In this document: positions 1 through 9,121 of the stretch, piece by piece
Layout of the letters: each line of letters starts with the position of its first letter
How positions within the stretch are numbered: the stretch's first letter is position 1
Source: Photobacterium halotolerans DSM 18316
GTDB taxonomy: Bacteria; Pseudomonadota; Gammaproteobacteria; Enterobacterales; Vibrionaceae
NCBI RefSeq assembly: GCF_000425165.1
Contig: NZ_KE384325.1
Coordinates: forward strand, 78,291-142,290
Direction: 5' to 3'
DNA length: 64,000 nt
Program-made: the position numbers and the translations under genes
Notes under the pieces: model-generated
Told to the model about the DNA's origin: nothing
Seen by the model: the letters and a program-made list of their open reading frames with translations, nothing else
Databases searched by the model: none

Positions 1-225
1 GAAGGAATCAAGCAACTGGAAAGGGCGTACAAGTTTAAGAATTTTAAGCTGGCCTGGGCGTTTGCCAATCAGGTGGCAGAGATGGCCGAAGAAGAATTCC
101 ATCACCCCACCATCACGCTTGAGTGGGGCAAAGTGACGGTAAACTGGTGGAGTCATTCAATCAAAGGACTGCATAAAAACGACTTTATCTGTGCGGCGAA
201 AACAGATCGTCTGTTTGAAAATTAA
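1..225 (+). CDS. phhB: Pterin-4-alpha-carbinolamine dehydratase, 3' end (partial)
   Basis: The left edge cuts this gene, so only the last 74 residues are visible. They contain the family's hallmark His-His-Pro ([14 protein letters not shown]) followed by a Trp-rich strand and the GLHKND segment, which align with the C-terminal half of pterin-4-alpha-carbinolamine dehydratases. These small cytoplasmic enzymes dehydrate the hydroxytetrahydropterin released by phenylalanine hydroxylase, regenerating the cofactor. In many gammaproteobacteria phhB lies directly after phhA; that gene would be upstream of the window and cannot be checked. A strong terminator follows 49 bases after the stop, so this is the end of its transcription unit. 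Confidence 0.88.
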   Translation, partial: EGIKQLERAYKFKNFKLAWAFANQVAEMAEEEFHHPTITLEWGKVTVNWWSHSIKGLHKNDFICAAKTDRLFEN

Positions 226-273
226 ACACTGAATTGATTGCCAAAACACGTCAGTTAGCAAAGAAAAGGTGTT

Positions 274-300
274 AAGCGCTGGATTACCGGCGCTTTTTTT
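274..300 (+). terminator. Intrinsic terminator after phhB
   Basis: The stem AAGCGC-TGG / CCG-GCGCTT (one G-T wobble) with an ATTA loop is followed by a run of seven T. It ends the phhB transcript. Confidence 0.8.
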
Positions 301-692
301 GTTTGCTGTTACTGGTTGTACGGTTGTACCGTGTCAGGATTATTGACACTCTACTGTGCTGAATCTTTGTCCGAAGTGACCTGGTTCGCCTGTTCTGCTG
401 GCATCACGGGCCACGCTTCACGGATGGAAGTCTTGCCAAGTCTCTGATCTTCTCTCCGGGTGAGTGTTTTGCATTTCGCCTTGCAAAATGCGATGCAAGT
501 CACAAAAGTTTACAACTCATACCCGAAACAGGCTTGTCCCCCCAGAACAATGACCCGGCACTTTAATTGCATGATAAAGATCACATTCTTGTCGTGGTTT
601 TGCGATTTGACAGGAAGTGGAATAGCTGTAAAGCAATGTGGCGTATCACGGGTCGGTAAGATCCGCATAATAACAGCAATGGGGGCGGCGCT
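301..692. other. Gene-free stretch before the 693 gene
   Basis: No open frame with a ribosome binding site was found. There is an imperfect inverted repeat around 467-499 (TTGCATTTCGC with GCGATGCAA, two-base bulge). It presumably holds the promoter of the following gene, but no clear -35/-10 pair can be claimed. Confidence 0.4.
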
Positions 693-1400
693 ATGTATGA
701 CGCAGAGATGAAGCTGAACCATCAGATTGTACAGTTTCTGGAGTATAAACTTCAGACACTTCACGAAAATATCCGCGAAAATATCACTGAACCACCTGAA
801 CTCTATACGGCTATGCTGGCTGTACTGACGCAATATATGGCAGGCCTGAAGTCTATCACCTGTTTGCTCAATCATGGCTTTGTGCCGCAAACGCGGGGAA
901 TTTTTCAAACCCTGGGTGAAGACTATGAAGACATTATCTTTCTCAGCCTGCCTGCATTGCATGGCACCATGACTCATCTGCATCACGCCTATCTCAAGCG
1001 TGTGGCCGGCGAAGAAGACTATGGCTATTACAGCCCGGTGTCGCGATGTGAAATCAGAAACCAAATCCGGGAAGCAAATGGCATCAATCATAATGTCTTT
1101 CAGCTTTATCCGAAACGGCAGGCGTTGCAGGTTCTGCGTCCGTTAGGTGACAAACCCTGTTCTGCCAATCTGGCCATAGAGCTACATCGACACTTTGCCT
1201 ATAAAGCTGTGCTGCTGACGGTACTGACGGCGAAAGTGGCTGATGAACAAGAAGTGATGCGCGAATGCCTGAATTATCGTGCACATCTTGAAATGGTGGA
1301 TCCAAAAGCAGTGGTGATGCCTCAACCTGAATCTCAGCCACGACCACAGACTGCGCCAGCGTCCATTGCGAATGATATATCTTATGCAGCAATAAGATAA
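693..1400 (+). CDS. Hypothetical protein (235 aa)
   Basis: I do not recognise this protein. It is a soluble, mainly helical sequence with no signal peptide or membrane segment. The tail (about residues 208-225) is rich in Pro and Gln (MPQPESQPRPQTAPAS) and looks unstructured. The start at 693 has a G-rich stretch about 10 bases upstream; an in-frame ATG at 708 is an alternative. It stands alone between the phhB terminator and metC, reading in the same direction as both. Its codon use resembles the neighbours, so it is probably a real gene, but no function can be proposed. Confidence 0.6.
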   Translation: MYDAEMKLNHQIVQFLEYKLQTLHENIRENITEPPELYTAMLAVLTQYMAGLKSITCLLNHGFVPQTRGIFQTLGEDYEDIIFLSLPALHGTMTHLHHAYLKRVAGEEDYGYYSPVSRCEIRNQIREANGINHNVFQLYPKRQALQVLRPLGDKPCSANLAIELHRHFAYKAVLLTVLTAKVADEQEVMRECLNYRAHLEMVDPKAVVMPQPESQPRPQTAPASIANDISYAAIR

Positions 1401-1526
1401 CTGGCGCAGCCACTGCACTGTACCCAAACATAAGGCAAGTGTGATAACGTCATGTGATGTAAGGAGCCATTGCGATTGCAATGGCTTTATCGGTTAAATG
1501 GACGAATGACAGGCATTGGGAACAGC

Positions 1527-2720
1527 ATGGCAGAAAAGAAAGCATTAGATACTAAAATCATCACCGCCGGCCGCTCGAAAAAGTGGACTCAGCAATTAGT
1601 GAACCCCCCGGTCAGCCGCGCTTCCACCATAGTGTTTGATTCAGTCGCAGAGATGAAACATGCCACTGCAAACAGGGCGAACAAAGCACTTTTTTATGGT
1701 CGCCGCGGCACCAACACGCATTTTGCCTTTCAGGATGCCATGGTTGAACTGGAGGGTGGGGTGGGCTGTGCGTTATACCCTTGCGGTACCGCTGCGATTT
1801 CTAATGCCATTCTGTCATTTGTAAAAACGGGCGATCATGTTCTGATGGTCGATGGTGCTTATGAGCCAACGCGGGATTTTTGTGACAAAGTGCTCGCGAA
1901 AATGGGGGTCGAAACCACCTATTATGACCCTATGATTGGCGAGGAAATCCGGGACTTAATTCGTCCGAATACGACTGTTCTGTTTCTGGAATCGCCTTGC
2001 TCCATTACCATGGAAGTGCAGGATGTCCCCACGCTTGCACGTATCGCCCATGAGCACGATATTGTTGTCATGCTCGATAATACCTGGGCTTCACCTATCA
2101 ATTTTCAGCCGTTTGAACATGGTGTGGACATCTCCATTCAGGCTGCGACCAAGTATATTGTCGGGCACTCGGATGTGATGTTAGGTACTGCAACGGCCAA
2201 TGAACGTTGCTGGGATCAGTTACGTGAGCACAGCTATCTGATGGGGCAGTGTACCTCTCCCGATGACGTGTATCTGGCGATGCGGGGACTGCGTACCTTG
2301 GGTGTGCGTCTGCGTCAGCATCAGGAGAACAGCCTGAAAGTGGCCCGTTGGCTGGCTGAACGGCCGGAAGTTGATCATGTTCGCCATCCGGCGCTGCCAA
2401 GTTGTGAAGGGCATGAGTTTTATCTTCGGGACTTTAAAGGCTGTAACGGATTATTTTCCGTTGTACTGAACCGGGGTAATACGGAAGCGCTGACAGCATT
2501 GCTTGATGGCATGGAGCATTTCAGTATGGGTTATTCCTGGGGCGGTTTCGAAAGCCTGATCCTGGCCAGTGAAGATGTCAATAAACTGCGTACTGCGAAG
2601 AAAAAAGCCTTTGCGGGCCCGATTTTACGTCTTCATATCGGATTAGAAGACTGCGATGATCTTATTCGGGATCTGGAAAAAGGATTCGACAGGCTGAACG
2701 CGGCCCTGACGGCAGAGTAA
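1527..2720 (+). CDS. metC: Cystathionine beta-lyase
   Basis: This is a 397-residue PLP enzyme of the Cys/Met metabolism family. It cleaves cystathionine to homocysteine, pyruvate and ammonia in methionine synthesis, in the cytoplasm. The cofactor lysine is K209 in QAATKYIVGHSD, close to K210 of the E. coli enzyme. The SPCSITMEVQDV and DNTWASPINFQPF segments are typical of MetC, as is the C-terminal YSWGGFESL. The frame opens upstream at 1470, but the ATG at 1527 has a GGGA site six bases upstream and gives the usual length of about 395. A strong terminator follows. Confidence 0.93.
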   Translation: MAEKKALDTKIITAGRSKKWTQQLVNPPVSRASTIVFDSVAEMKHATANRANKALFYGRRGTNTHFAFQDAMVELEGGVGCALYPCGTAAISNAILSFVKTGDHVLMVDGAYEPTRDFCDKVLAKMGVETTYYDPMIGEEIRDLIRPNTTVLFLESPCSITMEVQDVPTLARIAHEHDIVVMLDNTWASPINFQPFEHGVDISIQAATKYIVGHSDVMLGTATANERCWDQLREHSYLMGQCTSPDDVYLAMRGLRTLGVRLRQHQENSLKVARWLAERPEVDHVRHPALPSCEGHEFYLRDFKGCNGLFSVVLNRGNTEALTALLDGMEHFSMGYSWGGFESLILASEDVNKLRTAKKKAFAGPILRLHIGLEDCDDLIRDLEKGFDRLNAALTAE

Positions 2721-2743
2721 GATTTCTCATGTCTCATGATGAC

Positions 2744-2767
2744 AGGCCACTTGATGTGGCCTTTTTT
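2744..2767 (+). terminator. Intrinsic terminator after metC
   Basis: A perfect 7-bp stem AGGCCAC / GTGGCCT with a TTGAT loop is followed by six T, 23 bases after the metC stop codon. Confidence 0.85.
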
Positions 2768-2882
2768 GTCACTGGTTGTTGATAAAGACCGAACACATTT
2801 CAGGTAAGTTTCTGAAATAGGCTAGAATTTAGTCATACGACCTGTTTGGGTCACTTGTGGCTGAGCGAAAAGGAGAAAGGCC

Positions 2883-3239
2883 ATGAAAAAATTATCTGTA
2901 CTATTGATCGGGGCATGGGGATTGGCGGGCTGTAGCAGCATGGATTCAGAATACGGTGTAGGTGAGTACACACTATTTCCTAAGGCTTATGTTAATGAAG
3001 CACCTTATGACAGTATTTATCACTTTGGCTTTAATCAGGGCTGTGAAAGTGCATTAAGCCTGAAAGGTGTGGTTGATACTGAGTATATGAAAGATATTGC
3101 TCTGAATAATTCAGATACCCGTTATAACGAAGGCTGGGATGACGGTAAAATGGCGTGCGACGATGGGCAGCGGCGGCTCATGGAAAGTAGCCACATACTC
3201 GCTGGTGAACCTAAAGTTGATGCGGAAAATACATATTAA
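2883..3239 (+). CDS. Small lipoprotein of unknown function
   Basis: A 118-residue protein with an N-terminal lipoprotein signal: a KK charge, a short hydrophobic stretch and the lipobox LAGC around residue 17, so it should be exported and acylated. The serines after the Cys suggest outer-membrane retention by the +2 rule. The mature part is acidic with two short Cys-containing segments (FNQGCESAL and KMACDDGQ) and a glycine-aspartate pattern (NEGWDDGK). The start has an excellent AAGGAG site. It is monocistronic, with the convergent terminator at 3413-3436 downstream. I cannot assign a family. Confidence 0.72.
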   Translation: MKKLSVLLIGAWGLAGCSSMDSEYGVGEYTLFPKAYVNEAPYDSIYHFGFNQGCESALSLKGVVDTEYMKDIALNNSDTRYNEGWDDGKMACDDGQRRLMESSHILAGEPKVDAENTY

Positions 3240-3412
3240 CGTTATATGACGGAAAACAGGCGAAATCTCTTAGCGTGTTTGCTGTTTCAGGAGAGTAACG
3301 TCATGATTTATATTCATTGTAATCGTTACTGATGGTTAGTAATAAATTTATTACCTAAGTTTTTTATTTGAGTAAAATATATATCTTACTGTTTGGTTAG
3401 ATATGAGGAAAA

Positions 3413-3436
3413 AAAACAGACCTTTCGGTCTGTTTT
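3413..3436. terminator. Bidirectional terminator
   Basis: A perfect 10-bp stem AAAACAGACC / GGTCTGTTTT with a TTTC loop lies between two convergent genes. A-rich and T-rich flanks let it work in both directions. Confidence 0.8.
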
Positions 3437-3516
3437 AGAACGCATCGGGAATAATGTGGATAAGAAATAAACCTAGCCCAAGTTCTTCTTTTTGTTTTTC
3501 CACAATTCTGGTGCGT

Positions 3517-3804
3517 TTATGCCGCTAAGGATTTACCCATTGAATGGACTTGTCCTTGGTGGAACAGCACCGGCACAACAATGTGTACTTCAGTCAGAAT
3601 TAAGTAGCTGCTGTGTTCTGCAGGTGTATGCAGCTCTACAACGACTTGTAAATTCTGATCAATTGCTTTCTGAAGCGATCTTGTTGTGGATGTTTTTCCT
3701 TTTCCGGCAAATGGACTAAATTTTCCATTTCGGGCATACACCCAAATGGTGAAAGAGTGTTCGTCTCTTTCAAGTTGCTCGATGAAATCAACGATGTGTT
3801 TCAT
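3517..3804 (-). CDS. Hypothetical protein (95 aa)
   Basis: A small soluble protein that I do not recognise. It starts with an acidic amphipathic helix (MKHIVDFIEQLERDEHSF) and contains a GKGKTSTTRSL segment that is not a true P-loop. The start codon has an AAGGAC site on the minus strand. It converges with the lipoprotein gene across a shared terminator and is divergent from tag across an AT-rich spacer. Frame length, ribosome binding site and position support a real gene; the function is open. Confidence 0.5.
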   Translation of the reverse strand: MKHIVDFIEQLERDEHSFTIWVYARNGKFSPFAGKGKTSTTRSLQKAIDQNLQVVVELHTPAEHSSYLILTEVHIVVPVLFHQGQVHSMGKSLAA

Positions 3805-4142
3805 TTCCAGTCCTTATTGTCGAGTCAATAACTGAATATTGACGCGACTATTATGAAATACCCACAATGAAATTCAAATTCTTTGATGGGATTTATTTAA
3901 TATTGTGACTTAAGCGATATTTTTGTGAAAATTTGTTGCTCTATTTTGTCATAGGTACAGAAAATGATATGTACAGTGTTTCTTATTGTGTGTGATTTAA
4001 ACGTATCTTGCTAAGAAACATTGATTTTTTGATTATTTAATAACATCACAGCATCCAATAAAGAATGTGATACTTGAATGTAAAATGGTTATATTTCTAG
4101 TTGTTGTTTTAATCACACTTTTATTGCTAAAAGGTATATCTG
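3805..4142. other. AT-rich intergenic region between the 3517 gene and tag
   Basis: About 340 bases that are markedly richer in A and T than the flanks and hold no credible frame. As a divergent spacer it should carry promoters for both neighbours. Several TATAAT-like words occur, but none has a convincing partner at -35. Confidence 0.45.
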
Positions 4143-4751
4143 ATGGGCGGGGAATTGAAAGTATGTGCATGGGCTATGCATCAGCCTATTGAGCGGGAAT
4201 ACCATGATACAGAGTGGGGCCAGGTTGTAATGGATGATAAAATTTTGTTTGAATTCATCACCCTGGAAGGTGCTCAGGCCGGTTTAAGCTGGTATACCAT
4301 ACTAAAGCGTCGTGAGGCATACCGGCAGGCTTTTGCCGATTTTGACATTAAGCGCTTAGCTGAGTGGGGCGATGACGAAGCGGAAGCGATTCTTACCGGG
4401 TTTGACATTATTAAGCACAGAGGCAAGGTTAATTCTGTCTTTACCAATGCCAGCGCCGCATTGGCGTTACAAAAAGAGTTTGGCAGTTTGTCGGCTGCTC
4501 TGTGGCAGTTTGTGGATGGTGTGCCGATCAATAATCGCTGGGAGAGTATTGATCAGGTGCCTGCAAGTAGTGAGGAATCAAAAGCCATGAGCAAGTTCCT
4601 TAAAAAGCGAGGCTTTAAGTTTGTCGGTGAAACCATTTGTTATGCTTTCATGCAAGCGGTAGGTATGGTGAATGATCACCTTGTTGACTGCTATTGTTAT
4701 GAGCGCGCCGTCATGAGCCAGAAGGCAACAGCCAACAGCAATACCAGGTAA
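4143..4751 (+). CDS. tag: DNA-3-methyladenine glycosylase I
   Basis: This base-excision repair enzyme removes 3-methyladenine from alkylated DNA. It is a cytoplasmic helix-hairpin-helix-like protein with a structural zinc. The 202-residue product matches E. coli Tag in order: CAW near the N-terminus (zinc Cys), YHDTEWG, LEGAQAGLSW (base pocket), HRGK, KKRGFKFVGETICYAFMQA, and the C-terminal NDHLVDCYC holding the remaining zinc ligands. The length is slightly above the usual 187-190 because of a Ser/Ala/Asn-rich tail. An AAGG lies upstream of the ATG. No operon partner is evident; the downstream transporter is 90 bases away. Confidence 0.93.
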   Translation: MGGELKVCAWAMHQPIEREYHDTEWGQVVMDDKILFEFITLEGAQAGLSWYTILKRREAYRQAFADFDIKRLAEWGDDEAEAILTGFDIIKHRGKVNSVFTNASAALALQKEFGSLSAALWQFVDGVPINNRWESIDQVPASSEESKAMSKFLKKRGFKFVGETICYAFMQAVGMVNDHLVDCYCYERAVMSQKATANSNTR

Positions 4752-4840
4752 AGCAAGCATGCAGTCTGCCTTTTTATTCTCAATATCAATAAAAAGACAG
4801 AAAAAAACAATGATGTGGTTGTGCGGAGTTCGCAGCAGAA

Positions 4841-5812
4841 ATGAGTATGTCAGAGTCATCAGATCAACATCATATCAAGGGAAAAGCAATTCGAACCGTG
4901 ACTCTGGTGGGCGCGGTTCTGAATGTTTTTCTGGCGGTATTAAAGATCGGAATCGGTAAGGTTGCGGGCAGTCAGGCACTCGTGGCGGATGGCGTACACA
5001 GCTTGTCTGATTTAATGACAGATACTGCCATTATGGTGGGTTCCCGGTATTGGACGGCGCCTGCAGACAGCAGTCATCCTTACGGCCATGGTAAATTTGA
5101 AACCCTGACCAATGCGTTCATCGGGCTGATGCTGGCACTGGTCGGGATTGGCATTGGCTGGGACGCGATTGAAACGCTCAGCGAGACACCACCACCAGCG
5201 CCCGGAATGCTGGCCTTTTATGCTGCTGTCGCTTCTATTGTGATTAAAGAGTTGCTGTTTCGCTGGACAATGCACAAAGCAAAACACATTCATAGCGGTG
5301 CGTTAAGGGCAAATGCCTGGCATCACCGCAGTGATGCGCTCAGCTCTGTGCCTGTTGCCGTCGCTGTGATTGCCAATGCCATTTTTCCATCCCTGAAATA
5401 TCTGGACCAAATTGCGGCATTGCTGGTGACAGGTATGATTCTGAAAGCGGCATACGATATCCTCTGGCCGGCCTTTAAAGAACTGACAGATGCCCGAGGC
5501 AGCGCAGAAGTGGAAAAACGCTTGGTACTTATGGCCGAAGAAGACAAAGACATTCGTGAAATCCACGCGATCCGCAGCCGCCAGACGGGGGGAAGCTTGT
5601 TACTGGATTGCCATATTCTGGTGGATCCTGAGATGTCGATTGAGAATGCCCATACGATAAGCGAGCGGTTCAAACAGAACATTATCACCCAGATGGACAA
5701 TGTCATCGATGTGGTAATTCATATTGAGCCATACACCTGTGAAGAGAGACTGGTAAACCCGTGCTCGGTGGACGAACAGCGTCATCAGCAGAAGAATAAA
5801 TCAAACCGCTGA
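4841..5812 (+). CDS. Cation diffusion facilitator transporter
   Basis: An inner-membrane divalent-metal/proton antiporter of the CDF family, 323 residues with about six membrane segments and a cytoplasmic C-terminal domain ending in a His/Gln-rich tail. The family motif HPYGHGKFE is at residues 79-87. The transport site reads as H53-x3-D57 in the second membrane segment and H161-x3-D165 in the fifth. This HD-HD arrangement is typical of zinc-selective members such as ZitB/ZnT, whereas FieF (YiiP) has DD-HD, so I infer zinc rather than iron export. The start is weakly supported; ATG 4847 is an alternative. It probably forms its own unit. Confidence 0.85.
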   Translation: MSMSESSDQHHIKGKAIRTVTLVGAVLNVFLAVLKIGIGKVAGSQALVADGVHSLSDLMTDTAIMVGSRYWTAPADSSHPYGHGKFETLTNAFIGLMLALVGIGIGWDAIETLSETPPPAPGMLAFYAAVASIVIKELLFRWTMHKAKHIHSGALRANAWHHRSDALSSVPVAVAVIANAIFPSLKYLDQIAALLVTGMILKAAYDILWPAFKELTDARGSAEVEKRLVLMAEEDKDIREIHAIRSRQTGGSLLLDCHILVDPEMSIENAHTISERFKQNIITQMDNVIDVVIHIEPYTCEERLVNPCSVDEQRHQQKNKSNR

Positions 5813-6008
5813 GGGCACCGCTCATTGAGCCTTTTGGTACTTTTTTATCTTCCCGTCTCATTTCTGATTCCCTTTAATTGCAGTGATCTCACTAGGCTTA
5901 AAATGAAAATACCGGATATGTGTGTCATCTAACCGACTGTATATTTGGCTTTTTTGAACCTTCACGGCTGGTTGGTAGCAGACTGGCTAATGAGAGACCG
6001 GGGGATGT

Positions 6009-6395
6009 ATGCCGCTCATTCGTATAAAATCATTACCCTTCGCGGGCGATGTTGAAGTAAACGTTGCTCTGGGGATTTTATCCCAGGCTATTGCCGACGC
6101 CACCCTGATTCCCCAGCAGCACATTATGATTGTGTGGGAGTACATACCTGCGGGGCATTTCGTTCATGGCGGGCAGTTGGCTAACCAGCAACCATCAAAT
6201 TCGCATCCTGTTCTTGTTGATATGGTTGCACCCAATTTTAACACCGAAGCGCAAATTGCCGCCATGCTGGAACTGATAGCCAGCAGCCTGTCACGTACCT
6301 TGCCGATTGCGCAGAACAACATTTTCATCAATTACACTCCGGCTTACAGTGATGGTGTGTATGACGATGGCCATGTGGTTGAATGGGAGAGTTAA
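6009..6395 (+). CDS. Tautomerase / MIF-superfamily protein
   Basis: A 128-residue protein beginning Met-Pro-Leu-Ile-Arg, so removal of Met would expose the N-terminal proline that acts as the catalytic base in the 4-oxalocrotonate tautomerase/MIF superfamily. The beta-alpha-beta pattern repeats twice (strand MPLIRIKSL, helix EVNVALGILSQAIADAT; then VLVDMVAPNF and a second helix), as expected for a fused tautomerase fold. The substrate is unknown. A GGGG lies just before the ATG. It is followed by an SMR transporter in the same direction 123 bases on. Confidence 0.72.
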   Translation: MPLIRIKSLPFAGDVEVNVALGILSQAIADATLIPQQHIMIVWEYIPAGHFVHGGQLANQQPSNSHPVLVDMVAPNFNTEAQIAAMLELIASSLSRTLPIAQNNIFINYTPAYSDGVYDDGHVVEWES

Positions 6396-6518
6396 CGGCA
6401 TCAGTGTTATCGCTGAGCTGCCGCCAGAAGCGGCCAGGCAAAACATTTTTTGTAATGTCATGGAACGCAGATAATTCGTGTGTAGAATGGGCTGGTTTTT
6501 TATAGAAGTGAGCCGATC

Positions 6519-6872
6519 ATGCTGCATATGATTTCTGCGTTGCCACCTATGCTGGCATTATTTATGGCGATTGTTTGTGAGGTGGTTGCAACCACTATGC
6601 TGCCCAAAACGCAGCAATTTACTCAACTCGTGCCCACCCTGATTGTACTCACAGGGTATGGCGCCGCATTCTTTTTGCTTTCTGTGACGGTAAAAGTCGT
6701 TCCCATTGGTGTGGCTTATGCGATTTGGTGTGGTGCCGGCATTGTCCTGGTCGCCCTGATCAGCTGGTTGTGGTACGGACAAAAACTGGATCTGTACGCC
6801 TTGCTCGGCATTGCATTTATCATGGCCGGCACACTCATCATCAATGTGTTTTCCAAGTCTTTAGCGCACTGA
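6519..6872 (+). CDS. Small multidrug resistance (SMR) family transporter
   Basis: A 117-residue, four-helix inner-membrane protein of the EmrE/QacE family, which exports cationic drugs or guanidinium compounds in exchange for protons as a dimer. The essential membrane-embedded glutamate is E21 in AIVCEVVATTML, corresponding to E14 of EmrE. The third-helix signature AIWCGAGIVLVALISW and a final helix with a small-residue packing face (GIAFIMAGTLII) are present. The sequence alone cannot separate the Qac-type from the Gdx (guanidinium) type. The exact start is uncertain because no strong ribosome site is seen. Confidence 0.85.
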   Translation: MLHMISALPPMLALFMAIVCEVVATTMLPKTQQFTQLVPTLIVLTGYGAAFFLLSVTVKVVPIGVAYAIWCGAGIVLVALISWLWYGQKLDLYALLGIAFIMAGTLIINVFSKSLAH

Positions 6873-7487
6873 TAGTTCGGTATCGCATGGCATTTGTTGC
6901 TTAGTGGTATCAATCTGCATGGCTGGCGGGGCTGATAAACCTGATCGGCCACACAAAATCAAAAGAAAGAATAAGAAAAATATCGCACTTTTCATCAGTG
7001 GAAAGTGCGTAATTATGTATTCGATATGCAGTCGCCTGACGTTGCTTTTTCCTGCTCCAGCAAGACGACTTGCGGTTGAATGCTGTCCTGCCACAGACAG
7101 TCTATGCTTGTAAAACAGTAAACGGCTACCCCCATGGTTTTGTGTCAGCTTTTGTGCATAGTTCGAGTGAAAACGGCTGTCGTGTGAGGGAAGCAGCTCA
7201 GAGAGGGGAAGTTGAGCCGGGCAAGAGATGGCATGTCCTGTTTTACCTGAACCCATGGCGTTGTCATCAGAAAAGTATCTGCAAAGCACAGGCAACCGGC
7301 TGTATGCGCCGCGTCTGTTTTCCGGGGCTTTCACAGCACCCAAACGACGTCAGTGCGATGAATAGCCATGCTGCAAATTGGTGATAATATCTAATTTATA
7401 ACATTTGGTTAGACATTTATCTGGATCTTGTTGCTAATGTAAAAGCTTTGTTATCTTTAGCCCGAGATAAACTGAGATGGAAAGTCT
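6873..7487. other. 615-base region without a supported gene
   Basis: This spacer between the SMR transporter and astB contains several overlapping frames with no ribosome binding site or codon-use support. The most protein-like is a 44-codon minus-strand frame (6861-6995) resembling a signal peptide. A hairpin CGCACTTT / AAAGTGCG spans 6984-7009. The final 100 bases are AT-rich and should hold the astB promoter. Nothing firmer can be said. Confidence 0.4.
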
Positions 7488-8822
7488 ATGAAAGCACGTG
7501 AAGCGAATTTTGACGGATTGGTAGGGCCTACGCACAACTACAGTGGTCTGTCGTATGGTAATGTTGCGTCTGCCAAAAATCAGGCGGCGCCATCTAATCC
7601 GAAACAAGCTGCCAAGCAAGGCCTGGACAAAATGAAGGCCCTGGCCGACATGGGTATGTTGCAGGGTGTGCTGGCACCGCAAGAGCGTCCAGACGTCCAC
7701 ACTCTGCGTCGCCTGGGTTTCACAGGCAGCGACAAATCAATTATTGAACAGGCAGCGAAACAAGCGCCGAAAGTGCTGGCTGCCTGTTGTTCGGCGTCCA
7801 GCATGTGGACTGCGAATGCAGCCACTGTATCGCCATCGGCGGATACCGCTGACGGCAAGATCCATTTCACACCGGCAAACCTGACCAATAAATTCCACCG
7901 CTCCATTGAACATGAAGTGACCGGTCGTATTTTGCGCAGCACCTTCGCCGACCCTGAATACTTTTCTCACCACTCTGCACTGCCAGCGGTAGAACATTTT
8001 GGTGATGAAGGTGCCGCAAACCACACCCGTTTCTGCAACGAGTACGGTGAGCACGGGGTTGAGTTTTTCGTCTTTGGTCGTCACGCCTTCGATAACCGTC
8101 ATCCCGCGCCTAAAGTGTTCCCGGCCCGCCATACGTTCGAAGCGTGCGAAGCGGTTGCCCGTTTGCATCAGCTGGATCCGGCTAAAGTGGTGATAGCGCA
8201 GCAAAACCCGGATGTGATTGATCAGGGTGTCTTCCACAATGACGTGATTGCAGTGGGGAACAAAAATATCCTGTTCTGTCACCAGCAGGCATTTCTGGAT
8301 CAGCAGGCCACTTATGATTCCCTGAAAGACAAAATGGGTGAAGGTTTCAATATTATTGAAGTCCCTACCAGCGCTGTGTCTGTTGATGACGCTGTAACCA
8401 GTTATCTGTTTAACTCTCAGCTGATCGAAACGCCTGACGGTAAAACCCTGTTGATTCTGCCGGAAGAATGCCGCAAGAACGAGAATGTGTGGCGTTATGT
8501 TGAACAACTGATGGCTGATAAACGCGGTATTGATCAGGTCAAAGTGTTTGATCTGAAACAAAGTATGGCCAACGGCGGTGGCCCTGCCTGCCTGCGTCTG
8601 CGTGTTGTGCTCAATGAGCAGGAAGCACGTGCAGTGAATGCTTCAACGTTGATGAATGATGCCTTATACGGCCGCCTGAATCAGTGGGTTGATAAGCATT
8701 ATCGTGATCGGATGGTTGAGGCAGATCTGGCTGATCCACAGCTACTGGATGAGTCTCGTGCTGCATTGGATGAGCTGACCCAGATTCTGGCTTTAGGATC
8801 GGTGTACCCGTTCCAGCGCTAA
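7488..8822 (+). CDS. astB: N-succinylarginine dihydrolase
   Basis: The second enzyme of the arginine succinyltransferase (AST) catabolic pathway converts succinylarginine to succinylornithine, CO2 and ammonia in the cytoplasm. The 444-residue length and the start ([19 protein letters not shown]) are characteristic. The catalytic Cys is C368 in [12 protein letters not shown], and other conserved stretches include [15 protein letters not shown]. In Vibrionaceae astB is often apart from the other ast genes, and here astA, astC, astD and astE are all absent from the window. A terminator follows, so it is monocistronic. Confidence 0.95.
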   Translation: MKAREANFDGLVGPTHNYSGLSYGNVASAKNQAAPSNPKQAAKQGLDKMKALADMGMLQGVLAPQERPDVHTLRRLGFTGSDKSIIEQAAKQAPKVLAACCSASSMWTANAATVSPSADTADGKIHFTPANLTNKFHRSIEHEVTGRILRSTFADPEYFSHHSALPAVEHFGDEGAANHTRFCNEYGEHGVEFFVFGRHAFDNRHPAPKVFPARHTFEACEAVARLHQLDPAKVVIAQQNPDVIDQGVFHNDVIAVGNKNILFCHQQAFLDQQATYDSLKDKMGEGFNIIEVPTSAVSVDDAVTSYLFNSQLIETPDGKTLLILPEECRKNENVWRYVEQLMADKRGIDQVKVFDLKQSMANGGGPACLRLRVVLNEQEARAVNASTLMNDALYGRLNQWVDKHYRDRMVEADLADPQLLDESRAALDELTQILALGSVYPFQR

Positions 8823-8850
8823 GTTTCAGCTAAAGTGTTTTCTCCAGGCT

Positions 8851-8886
8851 AAAGCGGTATGCCATCAAGGCTGCCGCTTTTTTCTT
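8851..8886 (+). terminator. Intrinsic terminator after astB
   Basis: The stem AAAGCGG / CCGCTTT with an inner GCC/GGC pairing is followed by a T-rich run, about 30 bases after the stop. Confidence 0.75.
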
Positions 8887-9121
8887 TTTTATCATTCGCT
8901 TAAATCTGACACTATCAGCTGTGTATCCCTCTATACTTGTCAGACAGAATGATGCCATTCCGACTGTTTATCTGGCCTTTGTGCGCCGGGGTGATGTTAC
9001 CTTTTTGATACCGGGACGGTATGAAATTCGCACAGGCAGCGAACATCAAAAGCAGTTAAAATGCGAATAACTATCATTTGTGATATTTTGTTTTCAGACC
9101 CTGCAATTAGGAAGACAGAGA

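Noticed and set aside
510..1091. 193-codon minus-strand frame
   Set aside because: It overlaps the better-supported 693 gene, has no family match and no ribosome binding site.
6861..6995. 44-codon minus-strand frame resembling a signal peptide
   Set aside because: No ribosome binding site, and it begins within a hairpin; kept only as part of the gap description.
7737..8561. 274-codon open frame on the minus strand
   Set aside because: It lies antisense inside astB, whose identity is certain, and has no ribosome binding site.
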